Source of the DNA: Candidatus Latescibacterota bacterium
Lineage (GTDB): Bacteria > Latescibacterota > UBA2968
Reading direction: 5' to 3'
Length of the DNA stretch: 64,000 nucleotides
Assembly: GCA_022821275.1 (NCBI GenBank)
Contig: JAJEDY010000059.1
Location: forward strand, 124,001-188,000
The translations under genes were made by a program, and so were the position numbers. The first letter of the stretch is position 1. Every line of letters starts with the position of its first letter. Of this stretch, positions 34,158 to 43,478 are shown one piece after another. The notes below the pieces were generated by a model. That model searched no databases. It saw only the letters and a program-made list of their open reading frames with translations, and was not told the DNA's origin.

Positions 34158-35003
34158 ATGCACCCCAAATGTCTCGATTATTGTCTGACAGAAGAAGAAG
34201 CGCGCAAATTCAAACGAGATGGCTATTTCATCGTTCCAGATGCCCTGCCACCCGACATGGTCAGCGATCTCGTCGTCGCAGTAGATCGCGTGGATAAAGA
34301 AGAACGCGCTCGGATGGGCAAAAGTGCCACAGCGCGCATCAACCACTACGACTTCATTGGCAAGGACGACCACTTTTTGCCCCTGCTCGACTGGTACAAA
34401 ACATTTCCCAAAGTGTGGGGCATCCTGGGCTGGCACATCCAGCTCTACCACACCCACATGACCGTGACCCCTCCTGCAGAACCGCACAAAACACTCGAGA
34501 AAGACGGGCCTGGCCTCGGTTTCCATCAAGACAGCGGTCGCATCAATCAAGACTTTGACATGATCCCGCGTCCCATGATCTCCCTCAAAATCGGCTTTTT
34601 TCTGACCGACACAACTGAACAGGGCCGCGGCAATTTCTACGTCCTTCCCAAAAGCCAAACGCAAAACACATTTCCCGGAGAAGATCGCAACGCGCCGCAC
34701 AAAGACGCTGTCCCGGTGCTCGTACCCCCCGGCTCGGCCGTGTTTTTCGACCGTCGCTTATGGCACTCGGCCAGTACCAACTACTGGAAGGAACCCCGCC
34801 GCGTCCTCTTCTACGGCTACTCCTACCGCTGGCTTCGCCCTCGCGACGACATGCGCGTTGAACACTACCTCGACCACTGCACGCCCATCCAAAAACAACT
34901 CCTCGGCGTCAGCTATTCCGGCGGTCGCGGCTACACCTCCCCCACGCCCGAAGATGCGCCCCTCAAAACCTGGCTCGAAGAACACGGGATCAGCAGTGAA
35001 TAG
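34158..35003 (+). CDS. Phytanoyl-CoA dioxygenase (PhyH) family protein
   Basis: A 281-residue Fe(II)/2-oxoglutarate oxygenase. The iron ligands are His123-x-Asp125 in GFHQDSGRIN and His203 in FFDRRLWHSAS, and an Arg (214/215) of EPRRVLFYGYSYR would bind 2-oxoglutarate. YFIVPDALPPDMV near the start is a common opening of the family. Substrates range from acyl-CoA to small alkyl compounds; nothing here decides it. AAAAGGAG precedes the ATG at 34158. It ends 36 bp before a DUF433/DUF5615 pair that was probably inserted independently. Confidence 0.88.
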   Translation: MHPKCLDYCLTEEEARKFKRDGYFIVPDALPPDMVSDLVVAVDRVDKEERARMGKSATARINHYDFIGKDDHFLPLLDWYKTFPKVWGILGWHIQLYHTHMTVTPPAEPHKTLEKDGPGLGFHQDSGRINQDFDMIPRPMISLKIGFFLTDTTEQGRGNFYVLPKSQTQNTFPGEDRNAPHKDAVPVLVPPGSAVFFDRRLWHSASTNYWKEPRRVLFYGYSYRWLRPRDDMRVEHYLDHCTPIQKQLLGVSYSGGRGYTSPTPEDAPLKTWLEEHGISSE

Positions 35004-35039
35004 TCAACGGCATAGGTGGTGAGCAGGAGGAGGCACGCT

Positions 35040-35309
35040 ATGAAAAATAAGAATCCAATCTGGCAGGATCGCATTGTCACTGACCCGTTGATACTGGCTG
35101 GGAAACCAACAATAAAAGGCACTCGGATTTCGGTGGAACTGATCATGGAATTGCTGGATGGAGGGCGCAGTGAAGCCGATATCATTCGTATGTACTCGCA
35201 CATCACCCTGGGGGATATTCGAGCCTGTCGGGATTACGCCGCCACTGGTGCAAAGCTGTCCAACGTGACCTGGGAGGATATTGACGCGATTATGGATGGC
35301 AAACGGTAG
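35040..35309 (+). CDS. DUF433 antitoxin-like protein
   Basis: An 89-residue protein with ITDP-type core: VTDPLILAGKPTIKGTRISVELI, then LLDGGRSEADIIRMYSHITLGDIRACRDYAA. It is the full-length, paired version of the DUF433 fold seen as an orphan at 8305. The C-terminal ~20 residues (VTWEDIDAIMDGKR) are probably the toxin-binding tail. AGGAGG lies upstream of the ATG at 35040. The next gene starts at the base after its stop codon, the normal arrangement for DUF433/DUF5615 modules. Confidence 0.82.
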   Translation: MKNKNPIWQDRIVTDPLILAGKPTIKGTRISVELIMELLDGGRSEADIIRMYSHITLGDIRACRDYAATGAKLSNVTWEDIDAIMDGKR

Positions 35310-35648
35310 ATGAGAATACTTGCCGACGAAAATATATCGGAGCAGGTCGTTATCCGGCTACGTGCTGCAGGCCAGGATGTGCGATGGACGAAGGAAACGG
35401 ATCGGGGCGAAGCAGACCCTAACCTTCTAAAATTGGCAACGCAAGAAAGACGTACGTTGATAACTTATGATAAGGACTTTGGAGCCCTTTTGAATCGTGA
35501 CGGCATGTCCGTTCCTCACGGTGTCATCTTGTTTCGTATTCACAGCGATGTGCCAGATTCAGTGAAAACCGAGTTTGTCGCCAGTAGCGTTATGGCTTGG
35601 GATAGTTTGCCGTCCGGAATCTGGACAATTCAGATACGGCATCAGTGA
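35310..35648 (+). CDS. DUF5615 PIN-like toxin
   Basis: A 112-residue protein. MRILADENISEQVVIRLRAAG, DPNLLKLATQERRTLITYDKDFG and GVILFRIHSD match DUF5615, a PIN-like nuclease fold. The acidic residues Asp6 and Glu7 near the start, and Asp of TYDKDFG, are in the positions of the PIN active site. In characterised neighbours these pair with DUF433 antitoxins as toxin-antitoxin or ribonuclease modules; activity here is inferred. It starts directly after the antitoxin gene, and a bidirectional terminator follows. Confidence 0.82.
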   Translation: MRILADENISEQVVIRLRAAGQDVRWTKETDRGEADPNLLKLATQERRTLITYDKDFGALLNRDGMSVPHGVILFRIHSDVPDSVKTEFVASSVMAWDSLPSGIWTIQIRHQ

Positions 35649-35715
35649 AGCAGCGCCACTCATAGGGTCGTGTAAGATCGGTGTTTTCTGTGGATACAAG
35701 GAATCAGTAGTGAAG

Positions 35716-35749
35716 AAAAAAAAGGCCGATATGAATCGGCCTTTTTTTA
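35716..35749. terminator. Bidirectional rho-independent terminator
   Basis: Perfect 10 bp stem AAAGGCCGAT (35721-35730) with ATCGGCCTTT (35735-35744) and a 4-base loop, flanked by an A tract on the left and a T tract on the right. It can stop both the DUF5615 gene on the plus strand and the convergent small gene on the minus strand. Confidence 0.88.
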
Positions 35750-35763
35750 GCGTTATGACTTTT

Positions 35764-36099
35764 TTAATAAATTTTTCGTTGCTTCACCCTGTCCCAAGAA
35801 ACCCCCTCACCATTTGCAATTTGTTTTTCCGATTCGGCAATGTCGGCTATCGTGTCGGGGTCGGCCAGAATTTCTGCGGTTTCCCGCCAGGCGTCAATCA
35901 CATCATCTACACCTGAACCATTGTCCTTTGCGGCATTAGAGAGTTCCTCAAAAAATTCGTCGCATTCCGCATCGGACAGGTAACGCACCCACGGATAGAT
36001 CGATAACAGGTCAGTCCGTTTGGGACTTTCTCGATCTTTGAGAGAAACCAGCAAATCGAGAATCTGTTTTGCTTCTGTCCTCAAATCAACAGTTGCCAT
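35764..36099 (-). CDS. Small acidic protein of unknown function
   Basis: A 111-residue, acidic, probably helical protein. It begins MATVDLRTEAKQILDLLVSL; the middle reads SDAECDEFFEELSNAAKD and the end IADIAESEKQIANGEGVSW. I do not recognise the family; the length and acidic helices recall antitoxins or small regulators, but there is no clear DNA-binding motif. I choose ATG 36099 because GGAGATAG stands nine bases before it; a longer frame would overlap mutS. It starts 17 bp after the mutS stop and is probably co-transcribed with it. It ends just before the shared terminator. Confidence 0.6.
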   Translation of the reverse strand: MATVDLRTEAKQILDLLVSLKDRESPKRTDLLSIYPWVRYLSDAECDEFFEELSNAAKDNGSGVDDVIDAWRETAEILADPDTIADIAESEKQIANGEGVSWDRVKQRKIY

Positions 36100-36115
36100 T
36101 TCATCTATCTCCAAA

Positions 36116-38740
36116 TCACTCTTCCAGCATCCGCTTCCATGCATCTAATTTTACCAGCGCCTCAACGGGCGTGAGACGGGCAATGTCTAAATCGCGCAAC
36201 TCAGACAGCATCGGGTGGTCCTTCTGCTCAACCTTCACTTCTGCTACCGGCGCAAACAGCGGCATCTGCCCATTCTCCTTCACGCGATCGGGTTGGGGTT
36301 TTGATCCCACCGACAGATCGTTTTGCTCCAGTCGGTTCAAAATCTCCTTTGCGCGCGCAATCATCTCTGCTGGCATCCCGGCCAAACGCGCCACCTCAAT
36401 GCCATAGCTGTGGTCGCATCCCCCCGGCACCAACTTGTGTAAAAACGCAATCGTATCGCCCGCCTCGCGCACGGCAACGCTGTAATTCACCACCCGCGGC
36501 AGCAAATCCTCCAATTCAGTCAACTCGTGATAATGCGTCGCAAACAACGTCCGCGGCTGAATCTGATCGGCATTGTGCAAATACTCCGTCATTGCCCAGG
36601 CAATGCTCAGCCCATCAAACGTACTCGTCCCGCGCCCAATCTCGTCCAAAAGCACCAAACTCTTCGGCGTCGCATTATTCAAAATATTCGCCGCCTCATT
36701 CATCTCCACCAAAAACGTACTCTCGCCCCGCGCCAGATTATCGGATGCACCCACCCGTGTAAAAATGCGATCCACCACCCCGATACGCGCTTCGCGCGCA
36801 GGCACAAAACTGCCGACCTGTGCCAAAAGCGCAATCAACCCGGTCTGGCGCAAAATCGTCGATTTCCCCGACATATTTGGGCCAGTAATCAGCAAAATTT
36901 GATCGGCCTCGCCATCAATCGTCAGGTCATTGGGCACAAAATTACCGCCCGGAAGCAACTGCTCAACCGCGGGATGTCGGCCTTCTTTCACATCAATACG
37001 CACGCTATCATCCACCTGGGGACGCACATAATCATTGGACGACGCCACCTCGGCCAGCGTACTCAACACATCTACAGTGGCCACGGATAGCGCCGTGCGC
37101 TGAACAGGCTCCACCCAACCGGCCACCTCTTCGCGCAACGCGGCAAACAAATCGCGCTCGAGGTCCCTGGCCCGCTCATCTGCGCCCAAAATTTTCGCCT
37201 CCCAATCCTTCAACTCCGGCGTGATATACCGCTCGGCATTGACCAGCGTTTGCTTGCGCACAAAATACGCGGGCACCTTATCCTGATTGGCCTTGGTGAC
37301 CTCAATATAATATCCAAATGCCTTATTATACCCCACCTTCAACGACGCGATACCCGTTTTCTCGCGTTCATCTGCCTGCAGATTGGCGACCCAATCGCGC
37401 CCGCCCGAAGCGATTTCCCGCAATTCATCCAGTTCTTTGTGAAAACCCGTCCTGATATATCCGCCATCGCTGATCTGTGCTGGTGGATCGTCTTCAAGCG
37501 TGTGGGCAATCAAATCAATCAACTCTGTCAGATCCGGCATGCCCTGATCGCGCGCCCTCACCAGCAAATCCGCGCGAAATTCGCGCAGGGTTTCTCGCAG
37601 TGGGACAACCGCTGCCAGAGACTGCTGGAGAGCCACGAGTTCTCGCGGATTGGCCCGATTGCAACAAATTCGGGACATCAACCGCTCCAGGTCTCCAACA
37701 CGGCGCAGAGCCTCTCGCGCTTCGTCTCGACACGCCGCAGATTCGACAAATGCTTGCACGGCATCTAAACGCGCTTCAATGCGACCAACATCTACAAGCG
37801 GCTGTGACAACCAGGTACGCAGCGTTCGCGCGCCCTGCGGCGTACACGTCTGATCTAAAACCCCAAATAATGTACCCTCACGCCGCCCCTCTTGAATGGT
37901 TGTCACCAGTTCCAGGTTGCGCTGCGTCACCAGATCCAGTTCCATCACCGACTCGGTGTGCTCCCGCGCCAATCGCGTAATATGGGATACGGCTCCCTTT
38001 TGGTTTTCGCGCAAATAACACAGCACACCGCCCGCAGCGCATATCCCAACGGTGAGATCATCGCATCCAAAGCCCTTGAGAGACGCCACCTTGAAATGTT
38101 CCTTTAGCGCATCGTACGCATAATGCTGTCCAAAGTGCCAATCTTCTATATGCGTGAGCAAAGCATCCGGCATCCGCGTTTCGAACTCGGCTTCATTCTC
38201 TTTAACCCACGACTCGGGTGCCAGCACTTCTGCGGGGACCACGCGCTCCAATATCTCCCACAAATCATCTACTACGCGTTCCGATGCTCTGAACATCCCC
38301 GTTGACAAATCCGCTGTTGCCATGCCCAATTGATCGCCAGAAACAAAAATGCCCACGAGATAATTATTGCGCTTTTGATCGAGCAAATCATCGGACATCA
38401 CCGTGCCAGGCGATACGACCTGCACCACCTCGCGGCGCACCACTTTTTTGCCCTTTTGCGGCGGCTCCATCTGTTCGCAAATCGCCACCTTTTTTCCTGC
38501 TCTGATGAGTCTTGCGAGATACGTATCCAGCGCGTGATGCGGCACACCTGCCAGCGGGATGCGGTCGGCACGCCCATTATTGCGCGATGTCAACGTCAAT
38601 CCCAAAAGCTGAGATGCAACAACGGCATCGTCGTAAAACGTCTCGTAAAAGTCGCCCATCCGAAACAGCAAAATCGCATCCGGATGTTGCTCCTTAAAAT
38701 GCGCGTACTGTTCCATCGCTGGTGTCAATTGCGTCGCCAT
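36116..38740 (-). CDS. mutS: DNA mismatch repair protein MutS
   Basis: An 874-residue MutS1, full length. The mismatch-recognition domain has the F-x-E motif in LFRMGDFYETF, which inserts at the mispair. The ATPase domain has the Walker A LLITGPNMSGKSTILRQ and the Walker B/signature SLVLLDEIGRGTSTFDGLS, with FATHYHEL further on. A short C-terminal tail beyond ~830 may hold the tetramerisation helix. MutL is not in the window. AGAGGA is seven bases before the ATG. The gene follows a conserved unknown gene by 17 bp and precedes a small acidic protein. Confidence 0.97.
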   Translation of the reverse strand: MATQLTPAMEQYAHFKEQHPDAILLFRMGDFYETFYDDAVVASQLLGLTLTSRNNGRADRIPLAGVPHHALDTYLARLIRAGKKVAICEQMEPPQKGKKVVRREVVQVVSPGTVMSDDLLDQKRNNYLVGIFVSGDQLGMATADLSTGMFRASERVVDDLWEILERVVPAEVLAPESWVKENEAEFETRMPDALLTHIEDWHFGQHYAYDALKEHFKVASLKGFGCDDLTVGICAAGGVLCYLRENQKGAVSHITRLAREHTESVMELDLVTQRNLELVTTIQEGRREGTLFGVLDQTCTPQGARTLRTWLSQPLVDVGRIEARLDAVQAFVESAACRDEAREALRRVGDLERLMSRICCNRANPRELVALQQSLAAVVPLRETLREFRADLLVRARDQGMPDLTELIDLIAHTLEDDPPAQISDGGYIRTGFHKELDELREIASGGRDWVANLQADEREKTGIASLKVGYNKAFGYYIEVTKANQDKVPAYFVRKQTLVNAERYITPELKDWEAKILGADERARDLERDLFAALREEVAGWVEPVQRTALSVATVDVLSTLAEVASSNDYVRPQVDDSVRIDVKEGRHPAVEQLLPGGNFVPNDLTIDGEADQILLITGPNMSGKSTILRQTGLIALLAQVGSFVPAREARIGVVDRIFTRVGASDNLARGESTFLVEMNEAANILNNATPKSLVLLDEIGRGTSTFDGLSIAWAMTEYLHNADQIQPRTLFATHYHELTELEDLLPRVVNYSVAVREAGDTIAFLHKLVPGGCDHSYGIEVARLAGMPAEMIARAKEILNRLEQNDLSVGSKPQPDRVKENGQMPLFAPVAEVKVEQKDHPMLSELRDLDIARLTPVEALVKLDAWKRMLEE

Positions 38741-38757
38741 CCCAAATCCTCTAAAGA

Positions 38758-39324
38758 CTATTCCCCAACCGCTTTTCGATACGAATAATCAAATAACAAC
38801 TCCCATTCACACAGTTGAATCTCGCGGCAAAGCGCGTCGTGTGCGGAACGCCCTTCGAGTGCATCGGCACACAGATCAACATAGGCACCGGCATCCCAAT
38901 GGGCTTGCGTCATCAAAAACTCTGGCGCGCCGGAAACACCACCCGCAATACTGGCCGCCGCCTTGCACAAATCATCAAAAATGGCGTGGTTGCCCACTTT
39001 GCCAAACCAGTATTTTGAATTGGAAAAATCGGGTTCTCGGCGGTGCATGATACCGTGCCAATAACTTCCAGTCGCCGTATGAATGCCCTGACTGATGGTG
39101 TGAGATGCATCTAAAAAGTTGTGATACAGCCACATACCAGAAATACAGGCTTGCGCCATACCTTCATCCACCACTGTTTTTCCAGCAAATGCAGACTGCA
39201 CAGTCAGCGCGTCGAGCGCGCTTTTTGCCGCGGTATTCTCTTCGCCGCCATCCAGTGGATTCAATCGCTTTTCGGAAATCAATTCCGAAAAAACATCGCC
39301 ATAAGCACCTGAGTCAAAAGACAT
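38758..39324 (-). CDS. Conserved protein of unknown function with [14 protein letters not shown] motif
   Basis: A 188-residue soluble protein. The striking block is [20 protein letters not shown] followed by KYWFGKVG (residues ~86-113), with several His and aromatic residues, and a helical tail [17 protein letters not shown] recall related sequences as uncharacterised proteins in Planctomycetes-like genomes, but I cannot name a function. AAAGGAG precedes the ATG at 39324. It is 17 bp from mutS and most likely in the same transcript; nothing else ties it to mismatch repair. Confidence 0.7.
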   Translation of the reverse strand: MSFDSGAYGDVFSELISEKRLNPLDGGEENTAAKSALDALTVQSAFAGKTVVDEGMAQACISGMWLYHNFLDASHTISQGIHTATGSYWHGIMHRREPDFSNSKYWFGKVGNHAIFDDLCKAAASIAGGVSGAPEFLMTQAHWDAGAYVDLCADALEGRSAHDALCREIQLCEWELLFDYSYRKAVGE

Positions 39325-39412
39325 AATCTCACTCCTTTATTTTTTTGGATAGCAATAATGACCTGTAACAAATACAAAAATTCTTTCTCATCGAATATAC
39401 TCAGAATTTTGA

Positions 39413-39446
39413 AAAAAAAAAGGCCAATTCCCCCTGGGAATCGGCC
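39413..39446 (-). terminator. Rho-independent terminator of mtaB
   Basis: An 11 bp stem with one mismatch (39422-39432 with 39436-39446, loop CCT) followed on the minus strand by a nine-base T tract. It lies 22 bp past the mtaB stop codon. Confidence 0.8.
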
Positions 39447-39468
39447 CATTCTGTCCATATTTTACAGT

Positions 39469-40824
39469 TTATACACTTTGCACCTGTAATAACTCCCGTG
39501 GGTGATGCTGTACTATTTCGCACTCAAAACCCGCCAATTCTCCGACAACCACATCGCCTTCAATCCGCTGCAAGCGCACATCTACAATATCTTCGCACGC
39601 GGCGTCTGGGGCAGGCGCAACCACCCGGATATAATTATCGGTCAACCCCTGTAAAAGCTGCCCATTGCGGCGATTTTCAAAAAGCACGGGCAATGTGCGC
39701 CCAATAAACCGCGCTTGAAATGCCGCCACCTTTTGCTGCCCCAATTTGCGGAGTATTGCACCGCGTTGTTTTTTCACCTGAGGATCAACCTGATTTATCA
39801 TGCGCGCTGCAGGCGTTTTCCCGCGAGGCGAATACGGAAATACGTGCAAATACGTCATGGGATGATTGGCAATCAAATCGCGCGTATTTTGAAATGCCTC
39901 ATCCGACTCGCCGGGGAACCCCACCATCACATCACCGCCAATGCCCACATCGGGAATCCGATCCGCGAGTTTTTCGATCAGCGCAATATACTCCTCCCGC
40001 GTATAGGGGCGGCGCATCGCCTTCAACACGCCATTGTCACCGCTTTGCAATGGTATGTGCAAATGTCTGCAAAATTTCTGGCTCGACGCAAAAAAGTCGA
40101 TCATAGCATCGGTCACATAAGTCGCTTCAATTGAACTCACGCGAAAGCGCTCCAACCCGCTGACCTCCTCAATAGCCTCCAGCACCTGCAACAAGTCGCG
40201 CGCCTCCAAATCCACGCCGTAATCGCCAATATGCACACCCGTCAGCACCACCTCTCGATAGCCCGCTGCCACCAATTTTTCAACCTGCAATACGGTACTC
40301 TCAAGCGTGCGACTGCGACTGCGCCCGCGCGCAAACGGAATAATGCAAAACGAACAAAATTCATTGCATCCTTCCTGAATTTTGACAAAAGCCCGAGCGC
40401 GCCCGCCAAAATTGTAAATATCCATATCCTGAAAATCAGCCGTGCGGCTGCGCGTCACAAATGTGCGCCCCAAAGAACAGGTATTATTTACCAGATCCAG
40501 AAGTTGCGTCCGCTCCGTTGTCCCGACCACCAGATCGACTTCGGGCATTGCAGATAGGGCATCTGGATCGGTTTGTGCATAACACCCCACCGCAACCACG
40601 GTACCCGTGGGCGAAATCCGATGCGCTTTGCGCAATGCCTTGCGCGACTGCGCGTCCCCTTGACCAGTCACAGTGCATGTATTGACCACAGTAACATCTG
40701 CCAACTCGCCAAATGGCACCTCGCGATAACCCTGCGTCATAAACTGCTCGGCATACCATTGTGTGTCATAGGTATTGAGCTTACAACCCAGTGTATAAAA
40801 CGCAACTGTCTTTTGATCTCGCAT
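39469..40824 (-). CDS. mtaB: tRNA t6A37 methylthiotransferase MtaB
   Basis: A 451-residue radical SAM methylthiotransferase that converts t6A37 to ms2t6A37 in tRNAs reading ANN codons. The N-terminal UPF0004 domain has Cys14 (YTLGCKLN), Cys50 (VNTCTVTG) and Cys81 (AVGCYAQT) for one [4Fe-4S] cluster. The radical SAM triad is Cys153-x3-Cys157-x2-Cys160 in GCNEFCSFCIIPF. A TRAM domain forms the end. LGCKLN and NTCTVT favour MtaB over MiaB. The start is ATG 40824; an upstream extension would run into the rpsA terminator. Flanked by terminators on both sides, so it is probably its own unit. Confidence 0.93.
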   Translation of the reverse strand: MRDQKTVAFYTLGCKLNTYDTQWYAEQFMTQGYREVPFGELADVTVVNTCTVTGQGDAQSRKALRKAHRISPTGTVVAVGCYAQTDPDALSAMPEVDLVVGTTERTQLLDLVNNTCSLGRTFVTRSRTADFQDMDIYNFGGRARAFVKIQEGCNEFCSFCIIPFARGRSRSRTLESTVLQVEKLVAAGYREVVLTGVHIGDYGVDLEARDLLQVLEAIEEVSGLERFRVSSIEATYVTDAMIDFFASSQKFCRHLHIPLQSGDNGVLKAMRRPYTREEYIALIEKLADRIPDVGIGGDVMVGFPGESDEAFQNTRDLIANHPMTYLHVFPYSPRGKTPAARMINQVDPQVKKQRGAILRKLGQQKVAAFQARFIGRTLPVLFENRRNGQLLQGLTDNYIRVVAPAPDAACEDIVDVRLQRIEGDVVVGELAGFECEIVQHHPRELLQVQSV

Positions 40825-40840
40825 AAAAATCAGCCATGTA

Positions 40841-40879
40841 AAAAAACAAAGCGTTGAGACGATATGCCCCAACGCTTTG
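40841..40879 (-). terminator. Rho-independent terminator of rpsA
   Basis: Perfect 10 bp stem CAAAGCGTTG (40847-40856) with CAACGCTTTG (40870-40879), followed on the minus strand by a T tract (complement of the A run at 40840-40846). It starts 26 bp past the rpsA stop. Confidence 0.88.
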
Positions 40880-40905
40880 CAACCGTCAGAAAGGTCTGAG
40901 CAACC

Positions 40906-42717
40906 TCATTCCTCTTTACTGCTCTGTTCTTTATCCCCTGCTTCTACTACCTCTTCCACTTCAGCATCAGCCGCTACCTCAGCCTCTGCTTCTACTTCGG
41001 CTACTTCATCTTCCACTGCTACTTCTGCGTCTTCTCGTTGAGGATGTGCCGCCAGAAAAGCGTCGATTTCATCTTGATCGGCATCGCGCAAACGCTCTCG
41101 CACGCTCAAGACAATTTTCTTTTGATCTTCGTCAAACTCAACAACTTTTAGCGGTATCTCGTCGCCTTCCCCGAAATATTCATCGGGACGTTGCAGATCG
41201 TCAATGCCCAGTTGAGAAACCGGCACAAATCCCTCTACATGGCCTTCGAGATCAACGACCACCCCGCGTTCGAGAATACGCGAAATATTACCCTCTACGG
41301 CATTGCCCACTGCATAAGTAACAGCCAGTGTCGCCCAGGGATTTTCAATGGTCTGCTTGTGCCCCAGCGAGATGCGCCGCCGCTCTTTGTCGATATTGAG
41401 CACAATAACATCCAGGTCCTGGCCTTTCTTGATCACCTCGCTCGGATGGCGAATGCGCTTGGTCCAGGACATATCGGAAATATGCACCAGCCCGTCGATC
41501 CCCTCTTCGATTTCGACAAAAGCCCCAAAATTGGTCAAATTGCGCACAATGCCCCGGAGAGGTGTACCTGAGGGGTATTTTTGATCGAGGTCTTCCCAGG
41601 GATCGGGTTGTACCTGCTTGAGACCCAGCGAAATTTTTTGCCCTTCCTGGTCAACGCGCAGGACCATAACCTCAACTTCATCGCTGATGGAGACCAGCTT
41701 CGATGGATGGCGAATATGCTGCGTCCAGGACATTTCGGAAATGTGTACCAAACCTTCAACACCTTGTTCCAACTCGACAAAAGCGCCATAATCCGTAATG
41801 CTGACAACCTTGCCTATCACCTTGCTATCAACTGGATATTTTTCCTCGACATCTTTCCAGGGATGGTCTTGCAATTGCTTCATGCCCAGCGAAATGCGCT
41901 CGCGTTTCTCATCGTAATTGAGCACTTTAACTTCTACTTCTTCGCCAATGGACAAGACTTCTGATGGATGCCCGACCCTGCCCCAGGCAATATCCGTAAT
42001 ATGCAACAACCCGTCTAAGCCGCCCAAATCGATAAATGCCCCAAAATCGGTGATATTTTTCACCGACCCCTGACGCACTTGCCCCACTTCCAGTGTGGCG
42101 AGAATCTGTTTGCGCAGCCTGGAGCGTTCTTCTTCGAGAACGACGCGACGAGAAATGACAATATTTCGGCGATTCTTATTGAGCTTTATAATTCGGAATG
42201 GATACACATTACCGAGAAATTGATCAAAATTCTTGACCTGTTTGATGTCAATTTGGGATCCGGGCAAGAACGCATCGACGCCGAAAAGATCGACCACAAT
42301 GCCACCTTTGATGCGCCGCATCAAACGACCCTCAACAATCTGATCGCTATCATACGCGTCCTTAATGCGATCCCACACCCGCATAAAGTCAGCTTTGGTC
42401 TTGGACAGCACCACCTGGCCTTCTTGATCCTCAATGCTCTCTAAAAAAACCTCGATTTCATCGCCCTCCTCTATAGCTGGCGGATCGCCAAACTCGGCGA
42501 GGGGAATCGCACCTTCGGACTTGAAACCGATATCTACCACCACGATGCCGTCGTGAATAGACCTCACAGTACCCACGACAATTTCACCCTGCTTGATGGT
42601 CTCTAATGTCTCTTCGTAGAGTTCCATCATTTCATTAAATTCCGCCTCGCTATATTCGCTTTCATCCAGCGCAGCCAAGGCTTCTTCAGAGGTGGGTTTA
42701 AGGGTATTAACAGCCAT
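40906..42717 (-). CDS. rpsA: 30S ribosomal protein S1
   Basis: A 603-residue protein with six S1 (OB-fold) RNA-binding domains. Repeated blocks such as GSVKNITDFGAFIDLGGLDG, KVVSITDYGAFVELEQGVEG and GIVRNLTNFGAFVEIEEGID, each followed by LVHISDMSW, mark the domains. The C-terminal ~40 residues are very acidic and Ala/Val/Glu-rich. S1 helps bind mRNA to the 30S subunit. The start ATG 42717 follows GAAAGGAAA; the longer frame to 42789 contains the terminator-like hairpin of plsC and is not used. It is the last gene of the HNH-to-rpsA run and adjoins cmk-plsC, a classical cmk-rpsA neighbourhood. Confidence 0.95.
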   Translation of the reverse strand: MAVNTLKPTSEEALAALDESEYSEAEFNEMMELYEETLETIKQGEIVVGTVRSIHDGIVVVDIGFKSEGAIPLAEFGDPPAIEEGDEIEVFLESIEDQEGQVVLSKTKADFMRVWDRIKDAYDSDQIVEGRLMRRIKGGIVVDLFGVDAFLPGSQIDIKQVKNFDQFLGNVYPFRIIKLNKNRRNIVISRRVVLEEERSRLRKQILATLEVGQVRQGSVKNITDFGAFIDLGGLDGLLHITDIAWGRVGHPSEVLSIGEEVEVKVLNYDEKRERISLGMKQLQDHPWKDVEEKYPVDSKVIGKVVSITDYGAFVELEQGVEGLVHISEMSWTQHIRHPSKLVSISDEVEVMVLRVDQEGQKISLGLKQVQPDPWEDLDQKYPSGTPLRGIVRNLTNFGAFVEIEEGIDGLVHISDMSWTKRIRHPSEVIKKGQDLDVIVLNIDKERRRISLGHKQTIENPWATLAVTYAVGNAVEGNISRILERGVVVDLEGHVEGFVPVSQLGIDDLQRPDEYFGEGDEIPLKVVEFDEDQKKIVLSVRERLRDADQDEIDAFLAAHPQREDAEVAVEDEVAEVEAEAEVAADAEVEEVVEAGDKEQSSKEE

Positions 42718-42750
42718 ACCAGATATTTCCTTTCGCGCTAAAAAATCGCG

Positions 42751-42784
42751 CAAAAAAATAAAAAAAGAACGACGAATAACGTCG
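42751..42784 (-). terminator. Weak terminator-like hairpin between plsC and rpsA
   Basis: A 5 bp stem CGACG (42770-42774) with CGTCG (42780-42784), followed on the minus strand by a broken T-rich tract. It could attenuate read-through into rpsA. A second small hairpin, CGCG...CGCG at 42734-42750, lies in the rpsA leader. Confidence 0.4.
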
Positions 42785-42809
42785 ATCAAACCGTGCCGGC
42801 ACCTTATGG

Positions 42810-43478
42810 TTAATTATTGTACGAAGCGGGTGCGACCGTGCCGGCTTTCCGCCGCATCCGCTTCAGAACAGCGAGATGACGCATCACTTCCCGAGTGATA
42901 AAATTGTAGGCGTCGCGACGCCTGTCGGGCAATTGTTCTGAACAACCCAAAATAGGCTTGCCAAATCGCACCTGCAACCGATCCAGCCCAACCATCGTTT
43001 TCCAGATATTGACTGTGCCCGATATATATACGGGTACCACAGGTGCCCGAGTGCGATAAACCAGCATGCCAACCCCTGAACGGGGACGCAGAAAACCGGG
43101 ACGCTTATTGCGCGTGCCCTCCGGAAAAATGAGCACGGGATTACCGCCCTGCAAAGTTTTAGTCCAGGCCAAAAATGCGCTGCGGTCTCCACGGCTTCTA
43201 TCAACGGGCATCGCATGCAACCTGTGAACCAGCTTTCCCAGCAACGGAATAGGAAAGAGTTCAGCCTTAGCAAGATACCAAAGTTCGCGTCCTGCCGCAA
43301 CTCCAATAATAACGGGATCGACGTAAGAACAATGGTTAGCAGCCAAAATTAACGCACCCGACCGGGGTATGTGACGCTGTCCTTCGACCCGCAACCGAAA
43401 GAGAACAACGGCCAGCCCATAGGCCAGCCACCAGAAAAAGCGATAAAATGTCATCGATATCATCCGTTTATCATTCAC
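42810..43478 (-). CDS. plsC: 1-acyl-sn-glycerol-3-phosphate acyltransferase
   Basis: A 222-residue membrane-associated acyltransferase that makes phosphatidic acid. The catalytic motif is NHCSYVDP (N-H-x4-D) and the glycerophosphate-binding motif FPEGTRNKR follows at the usual distance; VPVYISGT matches motif IV. A hydrophobic N-terminal helix (FWWLAYGLAVVLF) anchors it. Its ATG overlaps the cmk stop by 4 bp. The cmk-plsC-rpsA order is a common arrangement in Firmicutes and other phyla. Confidence 0.92.
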   Translation of the reverse strand: MNDKRMISMTFYRFFWWLAYGLAVVLFRLRVEGQRHIPRSGALILAANHCSYVDPVIIGVAAGRELWYLAKAELFPIPLLGKLVHRLHAMPVDRSRGDRSAFLAWTKTLQGGNPVLIFPEGTRNKRPGFLRPRSGVGMLVYRTRAPVVPVYISGTVNIWKTMVGLDRLQVRFGKPILGCSEQLPDRRRDAYNFITREVMRHLAVLKRMRRKAGTVAPASYNN

